Part shown: positions 51,817 through 61,531 of the stretch, one piece after another
How positions within the stretch are numbered: position 1 is the stretch's first letter
Layout: each line of letters opens with the position of its first letter
NCBI RefSeq assembly: GCF_010119385.1
Contig: NZ_VFIE01000023.1
Location: 62,001 to 126,000, forward strand
DNA length: 64,000 bases
Source of the DNA: Nesterenkonia haasae
Lineage (GTDB): Bacteria > Actinomycetota > Actinomycetes > Actinomycetales > Micrococcaceae
Direction of reading: 5' to 3'
Position numbers and translations under genes: made by a program
The notes under the pieces: generated by a model
What the model saw: only the letters and a program-made list of their open reading frames with translations
Told to the model about the DNA's origin: nothing
Database searches by the model: none

Positions 51817-53238
51817 CTAAGAGTCCGCGCCACTGCTTTCAGTGCTTGGTGTCGCTGCTCGGGCTTTGTCGGGGCTCTTATCGCCCGGATCAGATATGGA
51901 CTCCCCGATAGCGGAGCCATGGACTCTCGCTTGCAGGATTGACCCTAGATCGATGCCGGTGGCGGCTTCGACCCGTTTGAACACGCCGGCCAGGGCCACG
52001 GAGGACTCACCGTCGAAGTGCTTCGAGGCATCTGAGTCTCCGGCCCCTCCGATGAGTGTCATCGAGCCAATATTGGAGTAGCCAGCAGCGAAGGAGTCCA
52101 TCAGCTGCGGCAGTATGGCCAGCGCCTCGCGGGCTAGCACGGCTTCCTGGTTCTCGCGCAGTGCTTCTGCTTCTGCACGGATGGCTGCAGCTTTGGCCTC
52201 GCCCTGTTCACGGATCGCGGTGGCCTCAGCCTCAGACCGCTGCAGCCGTGCTCGGGCCTCGGACTCGGCGACCAGTGCTTCCGCCTCAGCTGCCTTGGTT
52301 CGCCGGTACGCCTCCGCATCAGCATGCTTCTGCTGCTTGTAGAGATCAGCATCGGCAACACGCTTGACATCGGCGTCGAGTTCAGCTTGACGGTTCTCAG
52401 CTCGCTGGCCGAGCACTTCCTGCCTTGCCTTCTCTCCAGCCAGAGCTTCGGCCTGCTCAGCCTGGGCCCGTGCTTGTCCTACTCGGGAGGTAGCAGCGGC
52501 CTGGTTCGAGTCGTACTCAGTTTCCTCGATCAGGTTCTGCTCATTGTTGGCGATGCGCTCTTTGGCGATGGCACGTTCGGCGTTGGTTGCTGCAATCTCA
52601 GCGGCTTGGCGTTTAGCCTCGATCTCGGGAGCACCCAAGGACGCGATGTACCCGGAATCATCAGTGATCTCACGAATTTGGAAAGAGTCCAGAAGGAGCC
52701 CCTGAGTCAGCAGCTCTGGAGAGATCGACTCGGAGATTTCATCGGAAAATTTCTGCCGATCCCGCATGAGCTGGATGACCGTCTGCTGGGCCATGAGTCC
52801 GCGCAGTGCGCCCTCGAGCTGGTCCTGGGTGTATTCGACGACGGCATCGTCTTGGGAGGCGAAACGCTCGGAGGCCGCCTTAACGTCTTCTACGTCACTT
52901 CCGATCTTCACCAGCGCGACGGCCTCGGCGTTGATCGTCACATTGTCGTGGCTCTGCGCAGTCACCGTCATCAGAACCTGGCGGGAGCGAAGAGAGATAA
53001 TCTCATGGCGCTGCCGGATCGGGTTGACCATCGCCCGACCGTTGACGATGACCTGTTTCGGCCGGGCACCCGGGGTGTCAGACCGCGAGGACTTACCTGT
53101 GACCACTAACGCCTCATCGGCGCGGGCCACCTTAGTCCATGCCCGCATGATGATCAGTCCAATGATCCCCGCGAGCAGAGCAACAGCGACCAGCACTATG
53201 ACGACAGCTACTGTGCCGCCTGTTGTCAGAATGTCCAT
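51817..53238 (-). CDS. Flotillin / SPFH-domain protein
   Basis: The 473-residue protein has an N-terminal membrane helix (VAVVIVLVAVALLAGIIGLI), an SPFH domain (DEALVVTGKSSRSDTPGAR ... VLMTVTAQSHDNVTINAEAV), a long Ala/Glu-rich coiled-coil region with repeated AEAEA/ARAQAEQAEAL patterns (about 230-390), and a short C-terminal domain. Flotillins organise lipid microdomains and recruit signalling or secretion proteins. The lone gene sits between the kinase and the cupin gene, with about 165 bases on the left and 140 on the right. Confidence 0.92.
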   Translation of the reverse strand: MDILTTGGTVAVVIVLVAVALLAGIIGLIIMRAWTKVARADEALVVTGKSSRSDTPGARPKQVIVNGRAMVNPIRQRHEIISLRSRQVLMTVTAQSHDNVTINAEAVALVKIGSDVEDVKAASERFASQDDAVVEYTQDQLEGALRGLMAQQTVIQLMRDRQKFSDEISESISPELLTQGLLLDSFQIREITDDSGYIASLGAPEIEAKRQAAEIAATNAERAIAKERIANNEQNLIEETEYDSNQAAATSRVGQARAQAEQAEALAGEKARQEVLGQRAENRQAELDADVKRVADADLYKQQKHADAEAYRRTKAAEAEALVAESEARARLQRSEAEATAIREQGEAKAAAIRAEAEALRENQEAVLAREALAILPQLMDSFAAGYSNIGSMTLIGGAGDSDASKHFDGESSVALAGVFKRVEAATGIDLGSILQARVHGSAIGESISDPGDKSPDKARAATPSTESSGADS

Positions 53239-53380
53239 GCGGGAATGCCTCCACTTACCTATACGCCTGCGTACAATTCACACACCAGTTCAGAACTATG
53301 CTTGTCAGCCTACCCATAAGCGGCTAGCACCGCGCGCCGACAGTGCTGATGGCCTCATCGAAGATGGGAACGCCGGGCCC

Positions 53381-53674
53381 TTAGGTCGGCTTCAACTCTA
53401 TTTCTACGAAGGCACATTCCATCTCGGACACATTGATCACGTTGTGCGTCGCCCCAGCTCGGCGAAAGTAACTCGCGCCGGCGGTGAGAATATTCTCGGT
53501 GACCTCACCCTGCGCCCGAACTTCTAGCGTGCCGCCCGTTAGCGGTACCACGATGTAGTCCATCTCATGGCTGTGAAGCAGGGTCTGCGCCCCGGGGGGA
53601 AATCTCCATTCGGTGACCCGAACCTGCTCATTATCAATCTGGACTGTTGGGATCGCCGTCGTCGAGTCGCTCAT
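53381..53674 (-). CDS. Small cupin-domain protein
   Basis: The ~97-residue protein is a single cupin barrel: QTLLHSHEMDYIVVPLTGGTL carries motif 1 with two His and a late acidic residue, and AGASYFRRAGATHNVINV carries motif 2 His. This suggests a metal-binding sensor or small enzyme. ATG 53674 has AGGAGAGG nine bases upstream; GTG at 53704 is an alternative. It lies at the edge of the amine-catabolism block, 33 bases before the Lrp gene's end, in the same direction, and may be co-transcribed. Confidence 0.85.
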   Translation of the reverse strand: MSDSTTAIPTVQIDNEQVRVTEWRFPPGAQTLLHSHEMDYIVVPLTGGTLEVRAQGEVTENILTAGASYFRRAGATHNVINVSEMECAFVEIELKPT

Positions 53675-53737
53675 CTCCGGAATCCTCTCCTGCTGGGTGC
53701 TCACACCTTAGGTGCAATGCACTGATCGACGCCGATA

Positions 53738-54208
53738 TCAGCGCACTCCCCAGGCGTAAGTTTGTTTGCGCAGACTCAGGTACATGAATGTCTCTGTACC
53801 GACCACTCCATCAATTGCACGAATCCTCTGAGAGATGATCTCCAACAGGTGTTCGTCGTCCTCACAGACGACTTCGACGAGCACATCGAAGGTGCCTGCG
53901 GTAATGACCACATAATCCACCTCGCCAAAGCTTTCTAGGACTTCGGCCACCGGCTCCAGCGGGCCCTCAACCTTGATACCGATCATCGCCTGTCGCGGGA
54001 AGCCAAGTTCGAGGGGATTTGTCACCGCCACGATCTGCATCACTCCCAGATCCAGCAATCGGTGCACGCGCTGCCTCACGGCAGCTTCAGAGAGCCCCAC
54101 TGCTTTCCCGATCGAGGCAAAAGATCTGCGGCCATCCTGCTGGAGCTGTTCGATGATGGACTTGGAAACATCGTCGAGCTCTGCCGCTGTCGTCTTTTTC
54201 TTGGCCAT
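53738..54208 (-). CDS. Lrp/AsnC-family transcriptional regulator
   Basis: The 156-residue regulator has the HTH (VSKSIIEQLQQDGRRSFASI, GKAVGLSEAAVRQRVHRLLD) and a RAM/AsnC ligand domain (PRQAMIGIKVEGPLEPVAEV, YVVITAGTFDVLVEVVCEDD, VVGTETFMYLSLRKQTYAW). Lrp-family members in such places regulate amino-acid or amine breakdown in response to a metabolite. A 13-bp palindrome between the dehydrogenase and aminotransferase genes (56797-56809) is a possible target. Confidence 0.93.
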   Translation of the reverse strand: MAKKKTTAAELDDVSKSIIEQLQQDGRRSFASIGKAVGLSEAAVRQRVHRLLDLGVMQIVAVTNPLELGFPRQAMIGIKVEGPLEPVAEVLESFGEVDYVVITAGTFDVLVEVVCEDDEHLLEIISQRIRAIDGVVGTETFMYLSLRKQTYAWGVR

Positions 54209-54247
54209 GGGATGAGTCTTTCACAGTAGCTATTGACGGAAGTCGGC

Positions 54248-55117
54248 TTAGGGAACGCGCCAATTTTCGGGAGTGATCACGCCATTGTAGAGCGGCAACT
54301 GGAGCGGGGCATCGCCTTCCCGAAATTGTTTCCAAGGCCTATTCGTCCCCGCGGTGCCGTGGTGGCGGACTCGGCTGACCACCTCAGAGCTGACTTCGCA
54401 CAGCAAGGTACACACCCGACCGTCCTGAACTTCCGTCAACACATGCCCTTCTGGGTCGACCGCAATGCTCTGACCTTCACCCTCTGGGCCGGCGCAGTTG
54501 ACGCTTACCGTGTAGATCTGGTTGACGATTGAGCTGGCCCGCGCCAACACAAGCTCCTGTGCTCTGTCCGGCGTTGTCGTCTTGACTATGTTCAGCACCA
54601 CTTCCGCGCCCATCCAGGCCAGATGCCGGCTTAATTCGGGGAACCACGCGTCATAACAGATCGACAGTCCCATGCGAATGCCACGAGGTCCTTCGAAGGT
54701 CTGGAACGACGTGCCCGGAGTGCACCAATCTTCGTAGGGAAACCATGGAAAAATTTTCCGATAACTAGCGACCAGAGAACCGTCCGGAGAGAACACGAGC
54801 GCGGTGTTGAAAACCTCACCGGTAGGAGCTCGCTCACAGACGCTTCCCGGTACGAGCCAAATGCCGTTTTCCGCTGCTATCGCGCCCAGCTGCTGATAGC
54901 GGTCATCCCCTTCACCCCACGCATGCCGCTCCAAGATTTCTCGATCTTCGTGGGCACTGGCTCCGAGACCTCCGAAGAGGTGAAGCTCCGGGTACACCAG
55001 CAACTCCGCTTCTGAGTTCTCCAATGCTGTGCGACGAACATCGACCTGAAATTCTTCCAAAGAGCGTCCTACGCTAATCGCTTTGCGCTGAGCTACAGCT
55101 ATCTTGACGCCGTTCAT
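54248..55117 (-). CDS. Carbon-nitrogen hydrolase (nitrilase superfamily)
   Basis: The 289-residue enzyme has the nitrilase-fold triad: Glu in LLVYPELHLFGG (near 44), Lys in ASYRKIFPWFPYEDW (near 122) and Cys in MGLSICYDAWFPELSRHLAW (near 158). Members nearest in outline hydrolyse omega-amides or N-carbamoyl amines. Its position behind an Lrp regulator and before an aminoaldehyde-type dehydrogenase suggests processing of an amide made in the same pathway. It starts at ATG 55117. Confidence 0.9.
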   Translation of the reverse strand: MNGVKIAVAQRKAISVGRSLEEFQVDVRRTALENSEAELLVYPELHLFGGLGASAHEDREILERHAWGEGDDRYQQLGAIAAENGIWLVPGSVCERAPTGEVFNTALVFSPDGSLVASYRKIFPWFPYEDWCTPGTSFQTFEGPRGIRMGLSICYDAWFPELSRHLAWMGAEVVLNIVKTTTPDRAQELVLARASSIVNQIYTVSVNCAGPEGEGQSIAVDPEGHVLTEVQDGRVCTLLCEVSSEVVSRVRHHGTAGTNRPWKQFREGDAPLQLPLYNGVITPENWRVP

Positions 55118-55249
55118 CGTGAATCCGAGAAGATGAGAAAACTATGTCCCCGAGGGCACGTGCGAGCGTGCCTGTGTGTGTACATCACTTGATTCCTTCT
55201 AATCGTCAGCAGTTGAAGCCATGAGGGGTCCAAACAGACCGAGGAGGTT

Positions 55250-56680
55250 TTAGCCGATGAAACTCATGACGTGCTTGATGCGGGTGTAATCCTCGAGCCC
55301 ATACATGGAGAGGTCCTTGCCGTAGCCGGAGTGCCTGAACCCGCCGTGCGGCATCTCCGAGAGGTACGGAATGTGGGTGTTTATCCAGACGCAGCCGAAA
55401 TCAAGCTCCTTCGACGCTCGCATCGCACGCCCATGGTTGCTGGTCCACACGCTGGAGGCGAGACCGTACTTGACGTCGTTTGCCATCTCTAGTGCCTCCT
55501 CCTCGCTGGTGAAGCTCTGAACCGTGATGACTGGACCAAAGACTTCTTCCTGGATGAGTTCGTCATCCTGTTTGAGGCCAGCGAGAATCGTTGGCGCGTA
55601 GAAGTATCCGGCATCTCCGATCCTGTGACCCCCGGTGATGAGCTCCGCGTGCGCGGGCCGGGCATCGACCTTAGCGGAGACTTTGGCGAGCTGATCAGCG
55701 TTGTTCAGGGGACACATGTCGGCATTGTCGTCACCAGGACCTCCCACAGTGGTGTTTTCCGCCTGCTTCTTGAGTGCAGCGAGGAACTCGTCGTGAATGG
55801 AGTGGTGAACGAGTACACGGGTCGCAGCGGTGCAGTCCTGACCGGCATTGAAGTAGCCTGCGGCGGCGATTCCCTCAGCGGCTGAGTCGATATCGGCGTC
55901 GTCGTGGACGATCACCGGCGCCTTGCCACCGAGCTCCAAGTGGACTTTCTTCACGTCGTGGGAGGCGGCCTCGGCCACCTGCATGCCAGCACGGACCGAG
56001 CCGGTAATTGCCACCATCGCAGGTGTCTGGTGGGAAACCAGACTACGACCTGTGTCGCGATCACCGCAGACGACATTGAAGACGCCCGGTGGCAGGATCT
56101 CGGCGCAGAGTTCTGCGAAGAGGGTGGAGGTCGCCGGCGTGGTATCACTGGGCTTCAGGACGATCGTATTTCCAGCAGCCAGCGCGGGAGCAACTTTCCA
56201 GATCAGCATTGGCAGCGGGTAGTTCCAGGGAGTCACCTGACCGACGACCCCGACTGGTTCGCGGCGCACGAACGATGTGTGATCTTCCATATACTCACCG
56301 GCGGACTTGCCTTCAAGGATGCGACCGGCGCCGGCGAAGAACCTGAAGTGGTCAATATTGACCGGCATCTCCTCCGAGGCGGTCAAATGTCTGGGCTTGC
56401 CCGTGTCTTGGCACTCCGCATCAACAAACTCATCGAAGCGAGCTTCTAGGGCGTCGGCAATCTTGAGGAGAGCTTCGCCGCGCTCCTTCGGTGTGGTGCG
56501 CTTCCAGGACGTGAAAGCACGTTCGGCCGCAGCATAGGCAGCATCGATGTCCTTAGTACCGGACAGCGGGGCTTGGGCGTAGACCTTTCCGGTATGAGGT
56601 TCGATGACGTCATAGGTTTCGCCTGTAGCGGCAGAAACTTTCTTACCGTCGATAACGTTGAAGAACTGTGTATGTCCCAT
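55250..56680 (-). CDS. Aminoaldehyde (gamma-aminobutyraldehyde-type) dehydrogenase
   Basis: The ~476-residue NAD-dependent aldehyde dehydrogenase shows QVTPWNYPLPMLIWKVAPAL, the catalytic Glu in VHLELGGKAPVIVH, the catalytic Cys in YFNAGQDCTAATRV, and EEVFGPVITVQSF. The overall sequence is of the gamma-aminobutyraldehyde/betaine-aldehyde kind, which oxidises aldehydes from amine oxidases or transaminases to the acid. I use ATG 56680 (MGHTQFFNVIDGKK); ATG 56710 also has a possible Shine-Dalgarno. It is divergent from an omega-aminotransferase, its likely partner. Confidence 0.92.
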   Translation of the reverse strand: MGHTQFFNVIDGKKVSAATGETYDVIEPHTGKVYAQAPLSGTKDIDAAYAAAERAFTSWKRTTPKERGEALLKIADALEARFDEFVDAECQDTGKPRHLTASEEMPVNIDHFRFFAGAGRILEGKSAGEYMEDHTSFVRREPVGVVGQVTPWNYPLPMLIWKVAPALAAGNTIVLKPSDTTPATSTLFAELCAEILPPGVFNVVCGDRDTGRSLVSHQTPAMVAITGSVRAGMQVAEAASHDVKKVHLELGGKAPVIVHDDADIDSAAEGIAAAGYFNAGQDCTAATRVLVHHSIHDEFLAALKKQAENTTVGGPGDDNADMCPLNNADQLAKVSAKVDARPAHAELITGGHRIGDAGYFYAPTILAGLKQDDELIQEEVFGPVITVQSFTSEEEALEMANDVKYGLASSVWTSNHGRAMRASKELDFGCVWINTHIPYLSEMPHGGFRHSGYGKDLSMYGLEDYTRIKHVMSFIG

Positions 56681-56873
56681 AGTTGGCTCGCTTCCCGTTG
56701 TTTGCTTCATCCAGGCCGGACCTCTGCTGCAACCCAGCTCATCGCCTCTCAGGCTACCCAAAAAGTGCGGATTGCTCTATATCTTTATAGTTTCAACACT
56801 GATTCAGTGCCTGCAACCGAGTTTGGCGAGCGATTCTCTTGAATAACATGACTTTAGGGTGCAGGATGGTGCA
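56681..56873. promoter_or_regulatory. Divergent promoter region with a 13-bp palindrome
   Basis: The 190 bases between the dehydrogenase and aminotransferase starts contain CACTGATTCAGTG at 56797-56809, a perfect palindrome with a one-base centre, next to an AT-rich TATATCTTTATAG stretch suited to promoter elements. AGGAT before the ATG at 56874 is the ribosome-binding site of the aminotransferase. The Lrp-type protein encoded nearby is the natural candidate to bind here. Confidence 0.5.
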
Positions 56874-58289
56874 ATGACTCAACATTCCCTGACGCCCACT
56901 GAACACAATCGGTTGCAGTCCGCCGCGAAAGAACACCTCTGGCTGCATTTCACCGACCACAGCACCTACGCCGAGGCAGACGTGCCGATTATGATTCGTG
57001 GTGAAGGTCTGCACCTGTGGGACGCGCAGGGTAAGCGGTATATCGACGGTCTGGCGGGCCTCTTCACCTCGCAACTGGGTCACGGTCGGCATGAACTGGC
57101 CGAGGCCGCAGCGGCGCAGATGTCCCAACTGGAATTCATGCCCCTGTGGTCATATGCTCATCCTCCGGCTATTGAACTTGCCGAACGACTCGCGTCAGCG
57201 GCACCTGGAAACCTGAACCGCGTTTTCTTCACCAATAGCGGCAGTGAGTCAGTTGAAACCGCGTGGAAACTGGCCAAGAAGTACTTCAAACTCACGGGAA
57301 AGCCCAATAAGCACAAGGTCATCAGCCGTGCGACGGCATACCATGGAACAACTCAAGGTGCCCTCTCAATCACTGGGATCGCGGGATTGAAGCAGGACTT
57401 CGAACCGCTGCTACCGAGTACCTTCCACGTAAGCAACACCAACGCTTACCGCGCCTCGGAGATTACAGCGGGAGCCTTGGATGTCACGGACCAGCAGAGC
57501 CTCGAACGATTCGGCCGCTGGGCCGCCGATCAGATCGCGTTGACCATCGAGGCACAAGGGCCCGACACCGTGGCCGCTGTCTTCCTGGAACCTGTACAGA
57601 ACGCCGGCGGCTGTTTTCCTCCCCCGCCAGGCTACTTTCAACGAGTACGGGAGATCTGCGATGAATATGACGTTCTCTTGGTATCCGATGAAGTCATATG
57701 TGCCTTCGGACGCCTGGGACAAATGTTCGGTGCAGACCAATTCGGCTACCAGCCAGACATGATCACTACCGCCAAGGGCATCACCTCCGGCTACGCTCCG
57801 CTGGGTGCCGTCCTGGCCTCCGACACGATCATGGAACCGTTCTTGCAGCCTGGTGAAATGTTCGGACACGGCTATACCTTCGGAGGGCATCCAATGTCCA
57901 CGGCCGTCGCGTTGAAGAACCTTCAACTCATGGAGGAGGAGAGAGTCCTCGAGCACGTCAATGAGAACAGTGGAGCCTTCCGCCACACTCTGGAAAAGCT
58001 CCTTGACCTCCCAATTGTGGGTGACGTTCGAGGCGAGGGATATTTCTACGGCGTCGAATTGGTCAAGGACAAGACCACACGAGAGAGCTTTAATGCTGAG
58101 GAGGCGGAGCGGATCCTCTATGGCTTCATCTCCAAGAAACTCCTCGAAGAGGGCCTGTACTGCCGCGCCGATGATCGTGGCGATCCAGTCATTCAGCTCA
58201 GCCCACCGCTCATCGCCGGACCATCTGACTTTGAAGAGATTGAGCAGATCCTCCGCAGCGTTCTCACCGAAGCGTGGACTCTCATCTAG
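56874..58289 (+). CDS. Class III omega-aminotransferase (polyamine/GABA type)
   Basis: The 471-residue PLP enzyme transfers the terminal amino group of an amine or omega-amino acid to a keto acid. Marks are DGLAGLFTSQLGHGRHELAE, FFTNSGSESVETAWKLAKKY, ATAYHGTTQGALSITG, LLVSDEVICAFGRLG with the PLP Asp, and the PLP Lys in MITTAKGITSGYAPLGAV. The type matches putrescine- or beta-alanine-pyruvate transaminases. ATG 56874 has AGGAT at good spacing. A strong bidirectional terminator follows. With the divergent aldehyde dehydrogenase it makes a classic two-step amine degradation route. Confidence 0.92.
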   Translation: MTQHSLTPTEHNRLQSAAKEHLWLHFTDHSTYAEADVPIMIRGEGLHLWDAQGKRYIDGLAGLFTSQLGHGRHELAEAAAAQMSQLEFMPLWSYAHPPAIELAERLASAAPGNLNRVFFTNSGSESVETAWKLAKKYFKLTGKPNKHKVISRATAYHGTTQGALSITGIAGLKQDFEPLLPSTFHVSNTNAYRASEITAGALDVTDQQSLERFGRWAADQIALTIEAQGPDTVAAVFLEPVQNAGGCFPPPPGYFQRVREICDEYDVLLVSDEVICAFGRLGQMFGADQFGYQPDMITTAKGITSGYAPLGAVLASDTIMEPFLQPGEMFGHGYTFGGHPMSTAVALKNLQLMEEERVLEHVNENSGAFRHTLEKLLDLPIVGDVRGEGYFYGVELVKDKTTRESFNAEEAERILYGFISKKLLEEGLYCRADDRGDPVIQLSPPLIAGPSDFEEIEQILRSVLTEAWTLI

Positions 58290-58336
58290 GGGCACGCCCC
58301 GCGACAGAAACCTCGCCGGCATTGAGGGGATCGAAG

Positions 58337-58377
58337 CGAAGCCCTAGCCAATGGATTACCCACTGGCTAGGGCTTCG
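58337..58377. terminator. Bidirectional terminator between aminotransferase and permease genes
   Basis: CGAAGCCCTAGCCA and TGGCTAGGGCTTCG form a perfect 14-bp stem around a 13-base loop. It is placed between convergent stops at 58289 and 58404. The flanks lack a long T-run, but stem strength and location support termination in both directions. Confidence 0.8.
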
Positions 58378-58403
58378 TAGATCCTCGCCCAAAATCTCAC
58401 TCC

Positions 58404-59762
58404 CTAGGAAGTGACCTCCTGCATGTCCAGAGTAGGTGCCGAGCGGCGGAAACCTCTGGTTAGTACGATCAACCAGAGGAGGCCGATGGCAACCCATCCG
58501 AAGCCCACCATGAAGGTTTCCGCGGTGAGAGAGGTCCATAGCCAGAGGCAGAGCCCCACCCCGAGAACCGGAAGCACCACATACTTCACCGCGTCGTACC
58601 CGACGTACCGCTTCTGATCGATCGCGTAGTGCTTGAGTACGCTCAAATTCACGAAGCTGAACGCAATCAATGCCCCGAAACTGATCATCGAAGAAGCCAG
58701 TCCCAGCGGGAACACCAGCGCCAGAAGCGAAACGCCTCCTACGATGAGCGCCGCCACATACGGCGTCCGGAACCGCTTGTGGAGCACACCAAAGATCTTT
58801 CGAGGCAGCACACCGTCGCGCCCCATAGAGAAGAGAATTCGCGAAACTGAAACCTGGGAGGCAATTGCCGAGGCGATACAACCCGAGACATATGCAGCTG
58901 TAAAGAAGGCTGCCAAGAAGGCGCCACCAGCCTGAGTCATCACATCAACAGCCGCCGTATCGGGATCTGTAAAGCTTTCGTAATTGGGGAACACCATGTG
59001 GCCAACCCAGGACAGGAAGACGAACAGTGCGCCCGCGGTAAGTGTGCAGATCACAATTGCCCGCGGAATGGTCGTGCGCGGATTCCGAGTCTCCTCTGAG
59101 AGCGTCGAGACAGCATCAAAACCGAGGAACGAAAGGCAGAGAATCGCTGCCCCAGCCGCAATAGCTGTGAATTGGAAGTCAGCGTTCATGAACGGCTCGA
59201 ACGGACTAATGGTTTCAGCGTAACCACTAAATGTCACGAAGCTCATTACAGCGAAGACCACGATGAAGACAACCTGGATGCTCACCAGCACACTGTTCAT
59301 ACTGGCAGCGACCTTGATGCCAAGGATGTTCATTGCGGTGACTAAAACAATGGCAGCGATAATGATGGCCCAAACGGGAAGATCCGGCAGCGCGGCGTTC
59401 AGATACAGACCAATAACCATGAAGTTGATCATGGGAAGGAACAGATAGTCGAGCAGCAGGGCCCAACCAGCCATAAAGCCGATCCCCGAGCCGAAGGACT
59501 GTTGTGTGTAGGTGTATGCCGAACCCGCGATGGGGAACGCCTTCACCATATTGGCGTACGCCAGTGCAGTGACAATCATCGCAGCGAGCGTGAACAGATA
59601 AGCCATAGGCAGGTGACCGGCTGTGACCTGAGTGACGATGCCGTATGTAGTGAATACTGTCAGCGGCACCATATAGGCGAGTCCGAAGAACACCGCCGCG
59701 GGGAGCCCTAGGGTGCGTTTTAGGCCTGCGGGGGCCCGCGTCGGCGTTTGGGTCGTGGTCAA
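58404..59762 (-). CDS. APC-family amino acid/amine permease
   Basis: The ~452-residue transporter has about 12 membrane helices and the APC opening KRTLGLPAAVFFGLAYMVPL, then FPIAGSAYTYTQQSFGSGIG, a mid-region CLSFLGFDAVSTLSEETRNPRT and MGRDGVLPRKIFGVLHKRFRTP. It resembles the PuuP/proton-coupled amine group. I start at TTG 59762, which has AAGGAG six bases upstream and clears the preceding stop; an ATG at 59798 would overlap that gene. It is the likely uptake system for the amine degraded by its neighbours. Confidence 0.9.
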   Translation of the reverse strand: MTTTQTPTRAPAGLKRTLGLPAAVFFGLAYMVPLTVFTTYGIVTQVTAGHLPMAYLFTLAAMIVTALAYANMVKAFPIAGSAYTYTQQSFGSGIGFMAGWALLLDYLFLPMINFMVIGLYLNAALPDLPVWAIIIAAIVLVTAMNILGIKVAASMNSVLVSIQVVFIVVFAVMSFVTFSGYAETISPFEPFMNADFQFTAIAAGAAILCLSFLGFDAVSTLSEETRNPRTTIPRAIVICTLTAGALFVFLSWVGHMVFPNYESFTDPDTAAVDVMTQAGGAFLAAFFTAAYVSGCIASAIASQVSVSRILFSMGRDGVLPRKIFGVLHKRFRTPYVAALIVGGVSLLALVFPLGLASSMISFGALIAFSFVNLSVLKHYAIDQKRYVGYDAVKYVVLPVLGVGLCLWLWTSLTAETFMVGFGWVAIGLLWLIVLTRGFRRSAPTLDMQEVTS

Positions 59763-59772
59763 GAGTGTCTCC

Positions 59773-61422
59773 TTATGAGTGATGGATGGGCGCGCCACCG
59801 AGCATGGTGAGCCGCACAGGTACGTTGACTAGTTGATCTGCATCCGCCGTCAGGGGGTCCTCCTCCCACAGCGTCAGGTCCGCGATGGCTCCTGGCGCAA
59901 TGAAGCCGAGGTCCGCATGGCCTAGGGCCTCGGCAGCCCACCGCGTATAGGCAAGGAGCGTCTCGTGACCGCTCAAACGCTGGTGGGGTTCAAAGACAGA
60001 TGCTCCAGGATCTCCGGGTTCCCGGCGCAGTCTGGCCCAAGCCATACCTACCCGGGCATCCTGTTGCGCGACGGGCCAGTCGGAGCCGAGGACGGCGCGA
60101 CCTCCCGCATCCACAATGTCTTTCACTCGGAAAGCATGTGCAACCCGTTCGGGGCCGAGGCGGACGGCAAAGGAATCCGAATTGTCGCCTTCGCGCCACT
60201 GCATGTGCAAGGGCTGCATGGAAGCCACAACACCAGTGTCGGCCAGTGCGGCAACATCCTGGTCAGTCAGCGTCTCAAGATGTTCAATTCGATGTGGGGC
60301 GCCACTGAGCGAGTGCGCAGGACCACTGGGACCATCCAAGGAGCGGTAGATGGAGACGGCTTGGGCTACTCCAGCATCGCCACAAGAGTGCGTGGCAAGC
60401 TGATAGCCAGCACGGTGGTAGGCCCGGCATACCTCCTCATAACGCGCCACGGAGTGCCAGAAGGGACTAGATGAATCCCCCTCAGTATCAGGCTCATGCA
60501 GCCAAGCAGTCCCGTTATCGATGACGCCGTCAATGAACATCTTGATCATGCTGACCTGGTAGCGAGGGCCACCGGGATACTCACGGCCGCATCTCCCCCG
60601 CAGGCGTATGCGTTCCTCGACAGCGGCGTCGTCGTCTCCAGGCTGGTGCCAGAGACCGAGATGGAGGCGTACCGGCAACCCCCCGGGAAGCTGCTCCACG
60701 GCGTCGAGCGTCTGCAGCGTCGCAGCCCGTCCGTCCATGACCGCCGCACTGGTGACACCGCTGGCGGCGCTTGCCAACAGGGTCTGCTGCACCCGCTCCG
60801 GCAGGCTCTCTCCCCCTTCCACAGGGGCGGCGTCCAATACCCTCATATAGGCCGGAATCTCTCGCAACTCGCCAGTTGGCTGCCCATCTGCGCCGACGAC
60901 GATTTCACTTGCGTCTGTGAAGGTCTCACCACCGTTGATGCCGACGGCCTCCAACGCGGCGGCATTGGCCAAACCCGTGTGCAGGTCGTAGAAGACGAGC
61001 GCCACGGGTCGGCCTGCCACAGCGGTGTCGAAGAGGTCACCGCGAATTCCTGTGGCCTCAAGTGCTTTGTAGTCAAGATTCCATCCGCGGATCCAGACGC
61101 CAGGAGGAAGTTCCCGAGAATAAGCGGCGAGCGCATCGCGCACTTGGTCGAGCGTGGTCAGGCCCCCTAGGTCAATCCCGGTAGTCAGCTCTGTGCCCCA
61201 AACGGGGTGCATGTGGGAGTCGATGAGGCCGGGGGTCAGCACTGCCCCAGCGGCGTCGATCACGTGCGTCGTGCTCTGCGCCAGTGCCAGGGTCTCCTCA
61301 TCCGTACCGACAGAGACGATCCGTCCATCCATGACAGCAACCGCTGTTGCAGCAATATACTCCGCTCCAACCGATTCAGTCATAGGACGAATACGTGCGC
61401 TATGGAGGATTATGTCTACCAT
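59773..61422 (-). CDS. Amidohydrolase, YtcJ-like
   Basis: The 549-residue metal-dependent hydrolase has the early HxH motif LTPGLIDSHMHPVW, metal/active residues in MIKMFIDGVIDNGTAWL, ATHSCGDAGVAQAV, and PHRIEHLETLTDQDV, and the late Asp in VLGSDWPVAQQDARVG. YtcJ-type proteins are cytoplasmic amidohydrolases with mostly unknown substrates. TAGGG lies before ATG 61422. It is part of a minus-strand run amine oxidase - amidase - amidohydrolase - permease and could hydrolyse an amide or cyclic product of the pathway. Confidence 0.9.
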   Translation of the reverse strand: MVDIILHSARIRPMTESVGAEYIAATAVAVMDGRIVSVGTDEETLALAQSTTHVIDAAGAVLTPGLIDSHMHPVWGTELTTGIDLGGLTTLDQVRDALAAYSRELPPGVWIRGWNLDYKALEATGIRGDLFDTAVAGRPVALVFYDLHTGLANAAALEAVGINGGETFTDASEIVVGADGQPTGELREIPAYMRVLDAAPVEGGESLPERVQQTLLASAASGVTSAAVMDGRAATLQTLDAVEQLPGGLPVRLHLGLWHQPGDDDAAVEERIRLRGRCGREYPGGPRYQVSMIKMFIDGVIDNGTAWLHEPDTEGDSSSPFWHSVARYEEVCRAYHRAGYQLATHSCGDAGVAQAVSIYRSLDGPSGPAHSLSGAPHRIEHLETLTDQDVAALADTGVVASMQPLHMQWREGDNSDSFAVRLGPERVAHAFRVKDIVDAGGRAVLGSDWPVAQQDARVGMAWARLRREPGDPGASVFEPHQRLSGHETLLAYTRWAAEALGHADLGFIAPGAIADLTLWEEDPLTADADQLVNVPVRLTMLGGAPIHHS

Positions 61423-61531
61423 ATCGACACCCTACATCTATTTATGCTGCGTTATCAGTAGTGGAAACAAACTTTTTACATGCAAATCGTAGTTGTCGGG
61501 TGAATGATGCGTTTTTTGATCAGACACAGGC

